Shown: positions 11,552 to 24,000 of the stretch, piece after piece
How positions within the stretch are numbered: position 1 is the stretch's first letter
Layout of the letters: each line of letters starts with the position of its first letter
Notes under the pieces: generated by a model
What the model was told of the DNA's origin: nothing
Databases searched by the model: none
Seen by the model: only the letters and a program-made list of their open reading frames with translations
Made by a program: the position numbers and the translations under genes
From: Enoplolaimus lenunculus
Lineage: Eukaryota; Nematoda; Enoplea; Enoplida; Thoracostomopsidae
Length of the DNA: 64,000 nt
NCBI GenBank assembly: GCA_030248215.1
Contig: JASANG010002329.1
Location: forward strand, 45,497 to 109,496
Direction of reading: 5' to 3'

Positions 11552-11989
11552 ATGATATGACAAACAAGCGGTGAGAAAATAATTGAAGCATGCAAAGTAT
11601 GCTAAATCAAGTGTAGAATACTACCTGGTGTTGATTACGAAATATTAATAGAATACAGGCCACATGGGTTAACCCTTTAACCCGTCACGCACTTACAACT
11701 CATATACATACCCAAAATTTTGACCCACGACCAATGAGTATATTTCCAATTCTAGGCCTGGCTATAATTATGATTTGTACTGTATAAAGCTGAGCTTGAA
11801 TTCAAACCTGGTTATTAATTTGAAACCTAAAATTAAATGACTATTTTGAAATGAAATCAGCTGAAAATACAGTCATTCGAACATTGTGGTGTTTTGAAAG
11901 CTGTTAATTTTTTTATCACCAATTCGTGCTCTCGCTTTGATTTTGTTCTATTAATACTGTTGGGATATCAATTTGACTTAAGACACATA

Positions 11990-12190
11990 TTAATCTATGG
12001 TTTTCTTGCATGCATATTTTTTGTTTTATAAAGCACCCACACTTTCAAAACTTTCAATCTACGATTCGAATCCCAGTATCTTGGGTAGCATCACCTGCCA
12101 GGTATACGAGCTTGACACTCAAAGCGGGAGGGGGGTGGTTTCCGCGTTTTGTGGAGACATTGCATTACACCCGTGTGTAAATTGTTAAAT
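11990..12190 (-). mobile_element. Family D tRNA-like element, degraded copy
   Basis: Contains GATTCGAATCCCAG and GAGCTTGACACTC in the order of copy 2. Ends are not clear. Confidence 0.4.
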
Positions 12191-13732
12191 TCCTTACGCT
12201 GTCCATTTACGGTTCATTCACGTTATAATGTTTGCGCGGATGTAAAAATTGAACTCCCTTTTCGGTGCCCTACCTTTGTAATTATGCACTTTATTTTACT
12301 AATGACTGATTTGGCTTTAATTCATTTGCTCGCAGTAAGAAGATACAAAACGCTTTAAAATTGCTCTTTGTTTTGTCACCACACTGTCTTCACAGTACTG
12401 TAATTATGCCTAGTTCGTCCCAAGGAACTCTCGAAAAATATATCAATAAGAATATGTCGTAGCCCAAGTGCTATTTAGCCTAAATTCGAATTGGACAAGT
12501 CCAGGGCGTAGTTCTCTTATTGCGACAAGTGCACGCCTTGTGATTGGTTACTACCTTAAAGCCATACTCAAGCACGATTAGGTGATGCGAATACCCGTTT
12601 CCGATTGGCTAAATAATGGCCACCTGTTGAATATCAACAGTTTTCTGACTAATGAGTGAGAGGTGCTCACTTTTTAATCTCAGTTGAAAGTTATCTCGAG
12701 CGAGAATATCGAGCACACGTATTGTTATCCTAATGAGTCAGCAGCTTAAATTGTCAAACTGCTTTTCTTCTTCTCTTTAGAAATTTCGTGGAATACGTCC
12801 ACCCATCTTTCCTGTCAGTATATATCACTGGTAATTGGCTCAAAAATTTGTCAGCTTGCTTTAGGGAAATTTTTCGTAATGTTTCTTTGCTCTGTGGACT
12901 GGACTCTAACTACATTAGTCCAAAAACTACATTTTGTTGCATTGGGCTAATCACAGTTAAGCGGTAGTGCAGCGGGTGATCGTGGAGACGTTAGGCACAA
13001 CATTAGCTAACGTCATGTTTGTTAACTTCACGACCTCATATCAAAGAAGTAAATGTTGTACCGTGATATATTTAATGAAATATCTCTTATTTTAAATCCA
13101 ACAGCAGGAATTTGTCAAGAAGTCGTTGTATTTTGAAATTTTTTGCACCATTTGAGCCTAGACTAGCTTGCTCTGAATTGTCCGATTAGTTTCGACACAC
13201 CTAACGACATTGGTTTAGCTCAAAGCATGCTTATATTCTGTTTGTAAATCAAGTCAACAATTTCTAGTAAAATTGACTGCAAATGGTTTTCAGCCAACTC
13301 AACCTAATTGACGAACTTTACAATCTATATTATTAAAGCTGGAACACCCGACATATATTATTTTGCGCAGCGTTCCAGCTGTTGTAATGATTGCTTTATA
13401 AACAAGTGTGAGGAGTACGATGACAAGTATAAGTTTAAAACGACATAATTTCAAACGATTTCAGGCACACGTTCAGTACGAAATATATGTTTTTATTGTA
13501 ACCGCCCTCGGGCGGTGACTCTGTTTTCGCTGGCGGCAATCATCAAAAAATATGTTAAAAGATAATTTATAACAACACTCAAAAATTTCCAGTCTATAGT
13601 CGACCTAGCACGCGAGTTTTACTAGAGTTGGCCAAACTTACTGTAAAGCAACTGAGAAGTGTGTTTTGCTCGACTACATTCGTCATAACAAATTCAAACG
13701 ATCGTTCTTGCTCTGATCATATGCTAACATAA
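12191..13732. other. Non-coding; one short family K hairpin
   Basis: AAAGCTGGAAC at about 13338 and GCGTTCCAGCT at about 13370 form a small inverted repeat also seen near 30.1 and 55.7 kb. Nothing else is recognised. Confidence 0.45.
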
Positions 13733-14050
13733 AACTTAAAGTTAAATTATAGCTTAACTAAACTTGAATATCAGTTTAAGTAAACCTTAAATGGCTGGAC
13801 GGACTAACTAAACTAGAATTTTAAGTTCTACTTAAACTAACGTGTTTTTTAGTTTAACACGAGTTTAAGTAAACTTATTTTTAGATTAAGTAACACGTGC
13901 AGCCGAGAAATTATGCGTATCAAAGAGGTCACTAAGTTTAGCTTAAACTAAAAATACGTAAGGTTTTAAATTAGTTTAAAGAAACTTAGTTTAATACGGC
14001 TGGATTAGCTTAAGCTTAAAGCAAGTTAGTTTAAGCTTTTAGAGAGTATA
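13733..14050 (-). mobile_element. Family F element, fullest copy
   Basis: About 310 bp of AAACTTAGTTTAAG-type sequence with ATGGCTGGACGGACTAACTA and a central GTAACACGTGCAGCCGAG. It is the reverse complement of the copy at 26.59-26.90 kb and parallel to 33.73-34.03 kb. Confidence 0.65.
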
Positions 14051-14583
14051 CTAACATTTTGCAAAGTAACCAAGATTTTGCACAAATAATGATAACAAAT
14101 TAAAAATGACTGAATTTTTCTCATTGCACTTAAGAACATTCAATCATTGAAAGCTTAGGATGAATTTTGGCATAGACCGCATAACGTTGGCGTAAAAATA
14201 GAGAGTATTTGACTTGAAATTCGATTAAATATCAAAATCTGTCTAAACCAACAGATGAACTATGCTGTAAGTTGTTCTGCTCGCCGTGACTATACTTGGT
14301 TTTCAGACAAAGTGTAGCTTGTTAGTTGTTCAACTTAGGAGAGATATTTTGTGCAAAGTTTAACCATTAAATCCATAAAGAAAGCATAATAAGTCTGTTT
14401 TGAATTACAGTCAGCAGGTTTGAGCGTTTTTTAGAGTTGGTTTGCCAGAAATGGTACGACTGACGAGAACCTTAATGGCTGTTTAGTTTCATAAACATAA
14501 GCAAATATATGTCCACATGGCCATAGAAAAAATGTTACCAAGCGAATGACCGTACCACACAGGTGGAACTTATTGATTCCTTA

Positions 14584-14634
14584 GAGCTATACTTCTCGTG
14601 CGGCGCTGCCCGTCCGTCAACGTTAGCGACCCAT
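14584..14634. mobile_element. Family B MITE fragment
   Basis: After TTA: GAGCTATACTTCTCGTGCGG followed by CCGTCCGTCA. Only one end is present. Confidence 0.4.
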
Positions 14635-14654
14635 TTTTCACTGTAGAAGCTTTA

Positions 14655-14875
14655 CGGGTTTACGACAAAGCCATATTCTCAACTGTGTGTAGCAGCTATT
14701 ACCAGTTAGCAACAGGTTTTCAAACACGCGAACGGCCATAACGATGGATCTGACATTTTGCACAACAGCGTAAGCTTAAAAGAAACAATGTGATAAATTT
14801 CGAAGGTCAGTATATCTTTGTTCAGCAGAAGTTATAAAAGCTACCAGCTAGCAATAGGTGTTACACACATTTGAG
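14655..14875. mobile_element. Family G element (TCAAATGTGTGTAGCACC ends)
   Basis: CATATTCTCAACTGTGTGTA ... TTACACACATTTGAGAACG inverted ends. Related copies lie near 19.98, 33.49, 48.44, 60.55 and 61.39 kb. Confidence 0.6.
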
Positions 14876-15429
14876 AACGTTATAACTGGGGCAGGTGGAA
14901 CACGGTTTGTCCCATGTTGATTCGACGTCAACGTTAATATTCGGGCTCTTCTATCGAGTTAACAGACAAAACTAGAATGTCATGTGACATTGGCTTACAA
15001 ACTACCGCTTTCAAACATTAAAGTGTACAAGAGTCGGTATGCTGTGTGATACTGTCGGACATTTATGCGAATATCATATGATATTCTAAAATTCCAACGG
15101 ATATCATATGATTTTCAGCGGGAGAGTGTAATCTAATGGAAAAGACGGCAGATGCACAGTTGTGCTTTAAATACCAAATAAACCTACAAATCGTTTCCGA
15201 CAAAAAATCGCTTAGAACGGCAGCTTCAGAATTAAAAATTTCAAATTTCAAATTCTGTATATGATATTCAACAGGGCACTTTGGCTATGTTATCTCAAGT
15301 ATTCAGACATTTTAAATTATATCATATGATATCTGCAGACAATACCTCGAGCATCATGTGATATTGAAAAAGAAAGGTGACCCACACGTGATAATAGCAT
15401 AAGCTGCCCAGTTATAACGTGAACCTCGC
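14876..15429. mobile_element. Family H palindrome-rich element, copy 1
   Basis: CGTTATAACTGGGGCAG ... CCCAGTTATAACGTGAACCT as inverted ends. The interior has repeated self-complementary ATCATATGATAT motifs (15073, 15103, 15320). It abuts the family G element. Confidence 0.7.
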
Positions 15430-15989
15430 TAGACTACGGGCAAAAATGAATCGAAAGCTAACGTTATGCAAAACACATCAAACGTGCTCTATAACTTTCT
15501 TTTTTAACATTTTCTGATCTGGTCACTGGGCTTACATTCATCTGCAACCTTTACTGAGGTTCTATTATCATTTGTGTTTCGGATCGTAAAACAAATGATA
15601 ATACGTTTCTCCTAATCTTTGTTTTTACGGAATATATCTAAAATCTGTAGTAGTTGTCAATGGTTTCTGTACACAGGTCGGTAGCCAGCTCAACATGCTG
15701 TGTTTAGCCGCAAAGCATCAAAGGATCATACAAATATTTTACACAGCTAACAAAGAAACTTTTCGTTGGGGGAATGCAAAATTTTTCCAAAGGGTTGTGC
15801 ATGCTGCCACCAATCTCGCCACTCGCTTCTCTATATATACAAGATATACAGTTTTGTCTTTGGATTGTTCTCAATTTCCCTGTAGATTTAATGGTGAAAC
15901 AACAGAAAAAACACAAGCCACATACGCGTGCCAACCTGGGCGTTCATTTTCATTGTTTGTATTTCAGTTGAAACCTGATGGTATTAGGC

Positions 15990-16135
15990 TTAGGTTCGAT
16001 ATATATATATATATATATTTACATATATATTTATTTATTTATTTATTTATATATATTTATTAATTTATTTATATATATATATTTATTTATTTATTTATAT
16101 ATGTTTATATACATATAGATATATAGATTTATAGT
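15990..16135. repeat. (TATT/TA)n low-complexity tract
   Basis: Alternating TATATA and TTTATTTATT blocks. Confidence 0.9.
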
Positions 16136-16139
16136 TGAC

Positions 16140-16789
16140 TAAAGGTTTGCCGGGCTTGTTTGATTCAATCAAAGTACGGGACGATCTAATTTCACTATTT
16201 TACTATAGATTATTATGACTTAGATGTACCAAGAGCCCATAATGTTCTTTGTTCGACTGTTATCGAATACAACACAGCTGTTCGCAACACGGAACAGAAC
16301 TGTTGTTAGGACACGAGCGTAGCCAAAGGGAGTTGATAAGAAGACGATGGTCTCTATTTGAAATATTTCAAAAAAGTTTGTTGGACTTAATACTGAAATG
16401 ATCTCTGTTGTTTAGGTTACTTAGTTTACAACATGCGTTTGGGTTCTAGCTCTCTTAGCTCCTGAAATTTACTCTGAATATCTGGTACTAATGAAACTAA
16501 ACATACATATCGCAAGTAGGACATTTGTAGAGGGTTTAAAGCCTCGCTAGGGGCCACGGCAGAAAGGCCACGATGGTCGACACCAGAGGGATGACTCGCC
16601 ATATGTAAATTCGAACATGCATCGAAACGTGGCAATGTTGAAAGCTCGCGTTGGGATTTATTACTAAACTAGGGTCGTCTGAGCGTTTTGTTTTCTTTCG
16701 AACACAAGGTGTCCTGGGTACTTCTGGATATAATGGCACACTTTTTAGTGCCACAATATTCGTCGTGTGTCATGTCAAAAAATAATATT
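16140..16789. other. Non-coding, nothing recognised
   Basis: No exon or element could be supported. Confidence 0.4.
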
Positions 16790-17036
16790 TCAGAAACGCA
16801 CGGTGCCGCGCAGCGTCGCACTCAGCAGGACGCTGACGTGCGACGCATCTAAAATTTACCTTTGTTTGTGATGCACAGTACCGCGTGGTGCCGCAGTACG
16901 CCTTGCAGCGCGCAACAGTATTAGGCGGCATTGAACGGCTGCGAACAGCGGCGGTGGGTCACGCGTCGAAGCGTAAGGCGCCGAAAAGCATAGCGCCGTG
17001 CGGCTTTGCGCGGCACAGACAAGTATACCGAAACCC
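16790..17036. mobile_element. GC-rich element related to family B
   Basis: A GC-rich island of GCGCCG/GACGC motifs ending ACAAGTATACCGAAACCC before TTA, like the right end of family B. The left end is not defined. Confidence 0.45.
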
Positions 17037-17811
17037 TTAACAGTGCGAGTTTCATCCCATTTGCTCTCAATTCAAAATCTCTGTCAGTCCCATGAGTGTT
17101 CTATTTCGTGGATGTAAAATCAAAGGCGCTTCCGCTTGGGCATCGTAGCTCTTTATCTTGAGCTGAATTGAGATTTTACAATATTTGAGTTGGATGTGAG
17201 CAATACACAGAGGCGTATTTTATTTTTGCAGCAAAATTCATCTTAATTGACGGACACACGTGCAAGTGAATTTTTGTTCCGCCCACAAATTTAAAATATT
17301 TTTAAAAAATACGGACTTTTTTGAATTTTATTTACCTCTGTTTAAAATAAATGGATTTGCTCCTAGCGACTCGTGTGTGCGAATTATAAGTTTTAAAATG
17401 ACCGTTCGTCCCGGTTTGCAATTTGAAATAATTTTCGCACATGTAATAACTTAAAATGTCTTCAAAAGTATGAACCCCTCCGAGATTTTTGGACCCAGCT
17501 AATAAACCTGCTCCGACATCTTTTGGATCCAGCCGATATATACGGTTTGTTACTGGGTCTCTTAACAGGGTTAATTTGAAGTTTTGTTTACGTTAAAATG
17601 ATAAAAATGCGTTGATTTATTTTGACATAATTTTTTTATTTTAGAGAATTTGAAATGTATTTATAAAATCTTTGAACGTTTACTTAAAATGAAATTTGAA
17701 CATATAACAAAACGTCCTTTGAGACCAATATGTATTCCAGCTAACGTGTCATCATTATAAGTCTACAGTTACACGGCACTGGCTGTATATCTGTTGCTCG
17801 TTGTTTCAACT

Positions 17812-18086
17812 ATGTTGTTGACTGATTTGCTTGTTTTATTTAAAATGTTGTATATAAGTTTGGATAAACTATCGGCGATTGGTGGAATTTCATCAATGAG
17901 TGGGCATCGGTTACTAGGTGCCGCAGCGGCGGAAGCTTTAATTTTACCAGAACCGGATATTGTTAACGTTGACGGAATTCGATCGATTTTGCTGGATCTG
18001 GAGTCCGGGGAAGCGCGCGCGTGTGGCCGGCTGTTAGAATTTGATCCTGTAACGAAACGAGCGTTTTTGTTTATGTTGAAAACGCA
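17812..18086 (+). CDS. Receptor exon 1: N-terminus
   Basis: ATG at 17812 begins a hydrophobic stretch followed by ectodomain sequence, ending at a strong donor GTAAGT in phase 2. The open frame runs upstream to 17761, and an acceptor-like CTACAG at 17763-17768 would add YTALAVYLLLVVST. This makes a better signal peptide, so the true start may lie in an unseen upstream exon. The conservative start is used here. Confidence 0.55.
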
Positions 18087-21000
18087 GTAAGTTTAAACGT
18101 GGCGATTCAGTAGGAATTTGAATAAGCTAATTTGGTGGAAACATTTTCAGTTACTATCTATAACCCGTTCCTCCATACAATGTATATACACTATCAGCGA
18201 CTAGCGTTTAGGAATTAATACATGTATGTTTAGTACAAATTCTCAACAAGACGTGAGAGCCTCTTCAAGCTCGAGCATTAAGCTCCAATAGCTGAGCTGT
18301 AATTGTCACCCATAAAGCCCGTGTTCAAATCATCGCTTGAAAATAAGTATCTGCTAATATTAAAAATATTCATGGAGGAAGGGGTTAATAAACGATCTAG
18401 TCCTTTTTGATTTTGGTCATCGACTAACTTGCCTACGGCCCTGACTAAACGCGTTTAAAACCTACCTTACCGTAAGTCAATTTTCATTTGCGGTTTGGTT
18501 TTGGGCAAATTTTTTACGTTACAATTGAGTTTAAGATGTACTACAATGTTTATTTTACAGTATTAGCGCCTGCAGACAACAAATGTTAGCAAACTGTTCA
18601 AGGTCTCCATTGCGGTAACTGAGCATCCGGTCCAATAGCCAGAAGGGGCCGACGAGACTGTGTCTCACGTGAAAATATCTGCCCCAATAAAAATGTGCTA
18701 ATCTCATTTGTAAGTCATGTGGAAGGCCTGTATGACCATGCTCAAACTGTTTAATTCCTAGAATCATTGGCGTAGCCATGATTTTGGAAAGGAAATTCCG
18801 AAGGGGGCATTTTTGTGTTGCAAAATGAACCCGTGTCTGAAAAATTGTTGACCCAAATAAAAAAGGGGTTGACACCTTAAACCTCACCCCCGCCTACGCT
18901 CTTGCGTGGTATGTTGACCTGGCTACAGACCTAAGAATAGTACCGTGAAAAATTTTACTAAATATACAGAACATGTTTAACGTCAATTCTGCTTGTACTA
19001 TATTCAAAAATTTTGGCTAAACTTAGTTAATGTTGAACTTAAAATTGTGTTTCGTTTCTACAGATACTCAAGAGTAATTCAAATGCTGCCTGATCTTTGG
19101 TCCGGCTTATCAGCAGTACAGCATTCTGACGATGGTACAATGCTCGACTCAAAAGATTACAATTCTACCTACGCTATACTACGTGCAGTAATGTACGGTC
19201 AGTCAAATCCAACTAAGAACTCGATACAAAACATTGAACCATTGGTTCATTCAACTGGGCTTGTGATCGAATCATCAACTGTATTGCTCAATTTGGAATG
19301 TGTTCAGTCGCCTTCCAGTAACAGTCTTCTATCGAGTACTAATTCTAATTCCAACCAAAATTCAGTTCCATTCTATCGATCTCAACGAAATGTCGCTAAA
19401 TGTTCCTCGGACGGTCAGCTTTTAAGCTTCCGTTCAAAAACACACTTGCTCGATAATCACGGTTCCGAAGACGACTACGCTGGCAGTCGTCCAAAGCTTA
19501 AACCTGAGCCTAAAACTTTGCTCGACGAAGAAGAAACAAAATCTGGTCCAGTATTGTCCGGTGACGCGTGGGATCGGTTTGAATCCAAAGTTTCGCTACA
19601 TGCAATTTGTAATCGTAAATTGACTGACTCAATGCCGACCAGTTCCTCCACCGAAGACCCAAGCCTTGACTACGATACTTCAACGTCTCGTTGGTTGCTC
19701 ATACTTTCTTCCAAACTTGTTTCCAGTAGTTTTCCGTAAGTTTATATTTCAATTCGTTTTTGATTATTCCGTTGAAATGCTTATCAATTGTGAATAAGTA
19801 TTCTAAACGATTTTACACTGTTGTTATCAATACGCCATGTGCTGAACATTAATATACAACCATGTGAAACAGAAAATCAAAAAAAGTTAGCAAATGCAAA
19901 TTTTAACCCGTTTCTCTCATGAATATTTTCTATTTTATTTGAGATGTCACTTCAAATTACAAATACAAAAACTCAGCGCCCATATTCTCAAATGTATCTA
20001 GCAACTATCATCAGTGAGTAATTTCCAAACTCTCTAAATGTTGCAGTTGTTGAACTCAAAATTGGTACAAGAGTACAGCAAATCATATGCGAAAAATGTG
20101 GCGATTTTTGAGCCTCAATATTCCCTGGTTTGAAAGATAAACACCTATCACCAACTGGTGATTGGTGCTCCATACAATTGAAAATACGTGCGAAGATTAT
20201 AAGAATTTTTTAGCTAAATTGAAATATCGCAATCTATGCTGAGGCCTGTGATTTTCGACTAAAAGTTGTGTCTGACGCCGTTAGCTAAACTTTCCAATGA
20301 AACAATTAATATTTTAATATTGTAATGTTTTCCTCTTGCACAATGTTGTTTTGATCGAGTTTATTACGTATTTGTTTACGGAAATTTCTTGCTAAAATGA
20401 TTAGATATTAATAGCAGTTGCTGCAGGCAACAGATATGTTTTTCGTATCCTGATATTGTGTAAATACTACAGTTTTGTGGTGTTATTTTGCAAAAAAGAC
20501 ATAAAATGCTGTTCAGTCTAAATATAAATAATGACAATGTTGGATCCTGAAATTCTGTCAACGGCGGAGTATGCTAGCAAAAATTAAAACGCAATTTTTA
20601 CAGTATGCTATAAATGTGCCAATTTCCTTAAAGTAGAAAACTGTGAGATAGAGGGATCTTACCAATTATGACAAAAAAACTTTCTGAATGATGGGGGCGT
20701 ACGCTTTTTTGTGCATCTGCTAGTGAATGATGTTTCAATATAGTTTTTGCTAATAGGTGCATAAAAACATGACAGTAGGCGTGGATTCGTCTGTCTCACA
20801 TGGTCGACCGCTTTAGGTTTGGATTATTTTTAGTGTTGGAATTTAAACTTTTTGTTTACCCAGAACAAATCGTTAAAATTGCTACGTTTCTGTTGAAATT
20901 GTTTTAATTACTATCAAGGCCGGTGTTAACTATCGAAGCCTGAACCTAGTTTATTACAGTTACTGCCTGGTTGCCAAATATTTGAACCTGGGCGTAGCCA

Positions 21001-24000
21001 GATAGGGGCCAGGTGAGGCTCAGATCCTGCTGAAAGATTTTTTTGCTCCCCCATAAAAAATTTTCAACCAAGCCTGTAACTCATCGAAAATCCTTGTATG
21101 TCTCTCGTGGAATTTTTTTGTGACCTGGCTACGGGCCTGATTTGAACGTAAGCCTACTTAATTAATTAAGTAAAGCAAACAAGAACTTTGAAACTTTCTG
21201 CTTTGAAAAGAATTTAAAAACTTAACTTCAATTGGTTTTACTGTTTGGTTGATGCGACAAAAAACATTTCTTGCGGCAGTCGTTTTTGAAAAGAAGACAT
21301 TTATTGGACATGTACTTCGGTACGAAGTGATGAATTGAAACTGCCCTTAGTACAAATATTATTTTTGCATTGTTTACTAAGCTAAAATTTAAACTGCAGC
21401 TCGAAAATTGCATAATTTCTTCATAGGTAAAATCCGTCAAATTGAACAATAGGCTATCATTAATGATGTCTGCAGTATATGTTAAAGCTTTAACATATTA
21501 TTTTTTCTTTGTGGTTAGTGCAGCGTTATACTCGTTGTGTGGTGCCGTCCGGCACTGTGCCAAACTATCCGTCACCATACGATATAATACGTCATTAATT
21601 CGCGTACGATTCCCCACAGTGACGGACGGGCCGAACCTCAATCAAAAGATAGCTCTACCCTTATTCTTTATATTTTTTTCTTACTCATTGGTACTGTTTA
21701 GGTTTAATTTCAGATTTCGAAAAGTCGCGTACGTCACTTTCCAGTTGGACAGTTTACAAGTCAATCCGTGTGACAATAGTGATCAACCACTGTTTCGTGC
21801 AACACATTCTTGTCTTCAAGATATTGAACAGGTGTTTATTATTGTTTGTTTGTTGTATTAATTAATTTATTTATTTATTTTTTCATTTATTTCATTATTT
21901 ATTTATTTATTTTTCATTTATTTCATTTTTTATTTATTTATTTATTTAATCATTTAATTATTTATCTATTTATTTATTTTCTCGTGTCCGTACTCAATTG
22001 GAAGATGGCGGCGCGGCGAATTTTAAGTAAAAAATTTGCTGCTAAAAGCAGGATTCCGGCTAAAATATCCGAGGCCCCCCACCTGCGGGACGGGTCCCTC
22101 TTGTAGGATATCAACCAGGGAGCGTATCAGCGTATCCCAAAATAGGGCACATATAAGTAGGATGCAGTGTATAGTGGCGGAAGAAAACTCACGAGCGAAG
22201 CGAGCGTGAAATGAAATAGACAAGAATAACGCAATGCTGAGCCTAAATTGCGTCGAAGGCGCAAAATTTGTTGAAATGACATGGCTGATCGGATTCGCCG
22301 GGGACCCCAAGATTTCCGCCTCTCTAGGGACCCTGTGTGCGGATGGTATCCACAATACTATCTGTCACCATGTTGTTAGTTTCAATATAAGATATAACTA
22401 AGGTAAATAGTTAGCATTCGTATCGCAGTTCATACAGTTAACAGCCGAACTACATCCACTGTGCTTTTGAAAATAACAATTGCAGATATTCAAGACACAA
22501 TTACATTTTGACAAAATAATTGTAATATTTTTATAGAGTAAAAATGAACTCTAATTTTACAGTGAACCATTTGAAATTCTACCGGAATTTTCAGAGATTA
22601 AGTTAAAAAATATCACACAGTCAATTGAATCGGGCATTTTTTGACCTAAGGCGATTGTTAAACGCTTATTCAACAATCGGCCCATGTATAGACCAGGGCC
22701 GGAACAGTAGTTAAGCATATTCCTAAGCCTAAGCCTAAGCCTAAGCCTAAGCGTATGGATGAGCCTGATCCTAAGCCTAAGCCTAAGCCTAAGTTTAAAC
22801 TAAACCTAAGCCTAAGCGTAAGTCTAAGCCTAAGCCTAAGTCTAAGCCTAAGCCTAAGCCTAAGCAATAAATTAGTCCAGGGCTTAAACTGACTCTATTA
22901 TAGCCCCTTCGGAAAACCATCCGGCCCTGTTCAATATATATGGGCCCAACAATCTATCCGGGCTCTTGTACGCTTATCCCACGTTTAAGCCTAAATTAAC
23001 GTTTTATCCTAAATGCTTGCTTAAACCGTTGCCTAAGCCTAAATCTAAGACAGATCGCAAACCTTAAATGTAACGGCAAAGTTGTGCCAGGTTCAGGCGG
23101 TATATACAGTTATTAATATGAACCTCGATTTTCGTGTTTCTCTGCTTTTGGCGCTATATATGACCCATATGCTTCTAATATTCGTTTCCAAAAATAACCA
23201 AATGTACATGGCTCTTAATTTCCCATAGGTACACCGTTTTGCAATATCTTGAAGATCAGGCCACGTCGCTTCATTAAATATTAATCAACTTAACAACGAT
23301 AAGTCTACAAACATTAATACACTTGTGTTCTTGAAGAGTTAAATAGTAATTCAACGAGAAAAGTTCGGTTTAAATCAGTGATTGCACACGCAGTCGAGTT
23401 TTCCACTCAACTATCGTTCAATTCAACTACAGTTGAAATTTTGATCATTACAAGCGGAATACGCGAAGTTAAAGAAATGAATATTCCCGTAAGGCTATTG
23501 ACCAAGAAAAGTTTTTCACGGAATTATTACGTCAAAAGGCTTATGTTACTTGTATTGGCCTGCTCATTGAGACAGCGAAGCTGGAAGACTTTGAGACTGG
23601 TTTGTTTTGGCATAAGCGTAAGCTTAGGCTTAGGGTTAGGCTTTAAACGTTAGCTAGCGTGTAGGCTTTCGGTTAGACGTATACCTACTTATATTTTAAC
23701 CTTTGGATTAGACTTAGGCTTAGTTGACAGGCCACTATAGATAATATGAGGCAATATTGGGATCAAGCAAGCTTAGGCAGCGTGAAATTTTGTAGCTCTC
23801 TTAGTTGCTGGAGGTACCTTCTGCACCGCTGGAGCAGAGAGGGATGGGTGGCTCCCTCCAAACTCCATTAGTGGGGCCCAAAACTCTCGAGCGAAGTAAG
23901 CGAGAAGCCAGACACATTTCAAAACTTTGGTAGTTTTCTGTTTCAACCGATTAGGGTAGAGACCCCTTTAGGGGTGGGTCCCCAAATGGGGGTTTGGAGG

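Noticed and set aside
16790-17036. CpG-island promoter of the receptor
   Set aside because: The GC-rich block is explained by family B-like repeat modules, although it lies about 0.8 kb upstream of the predicted start and a regulatory role cannot be excluded.
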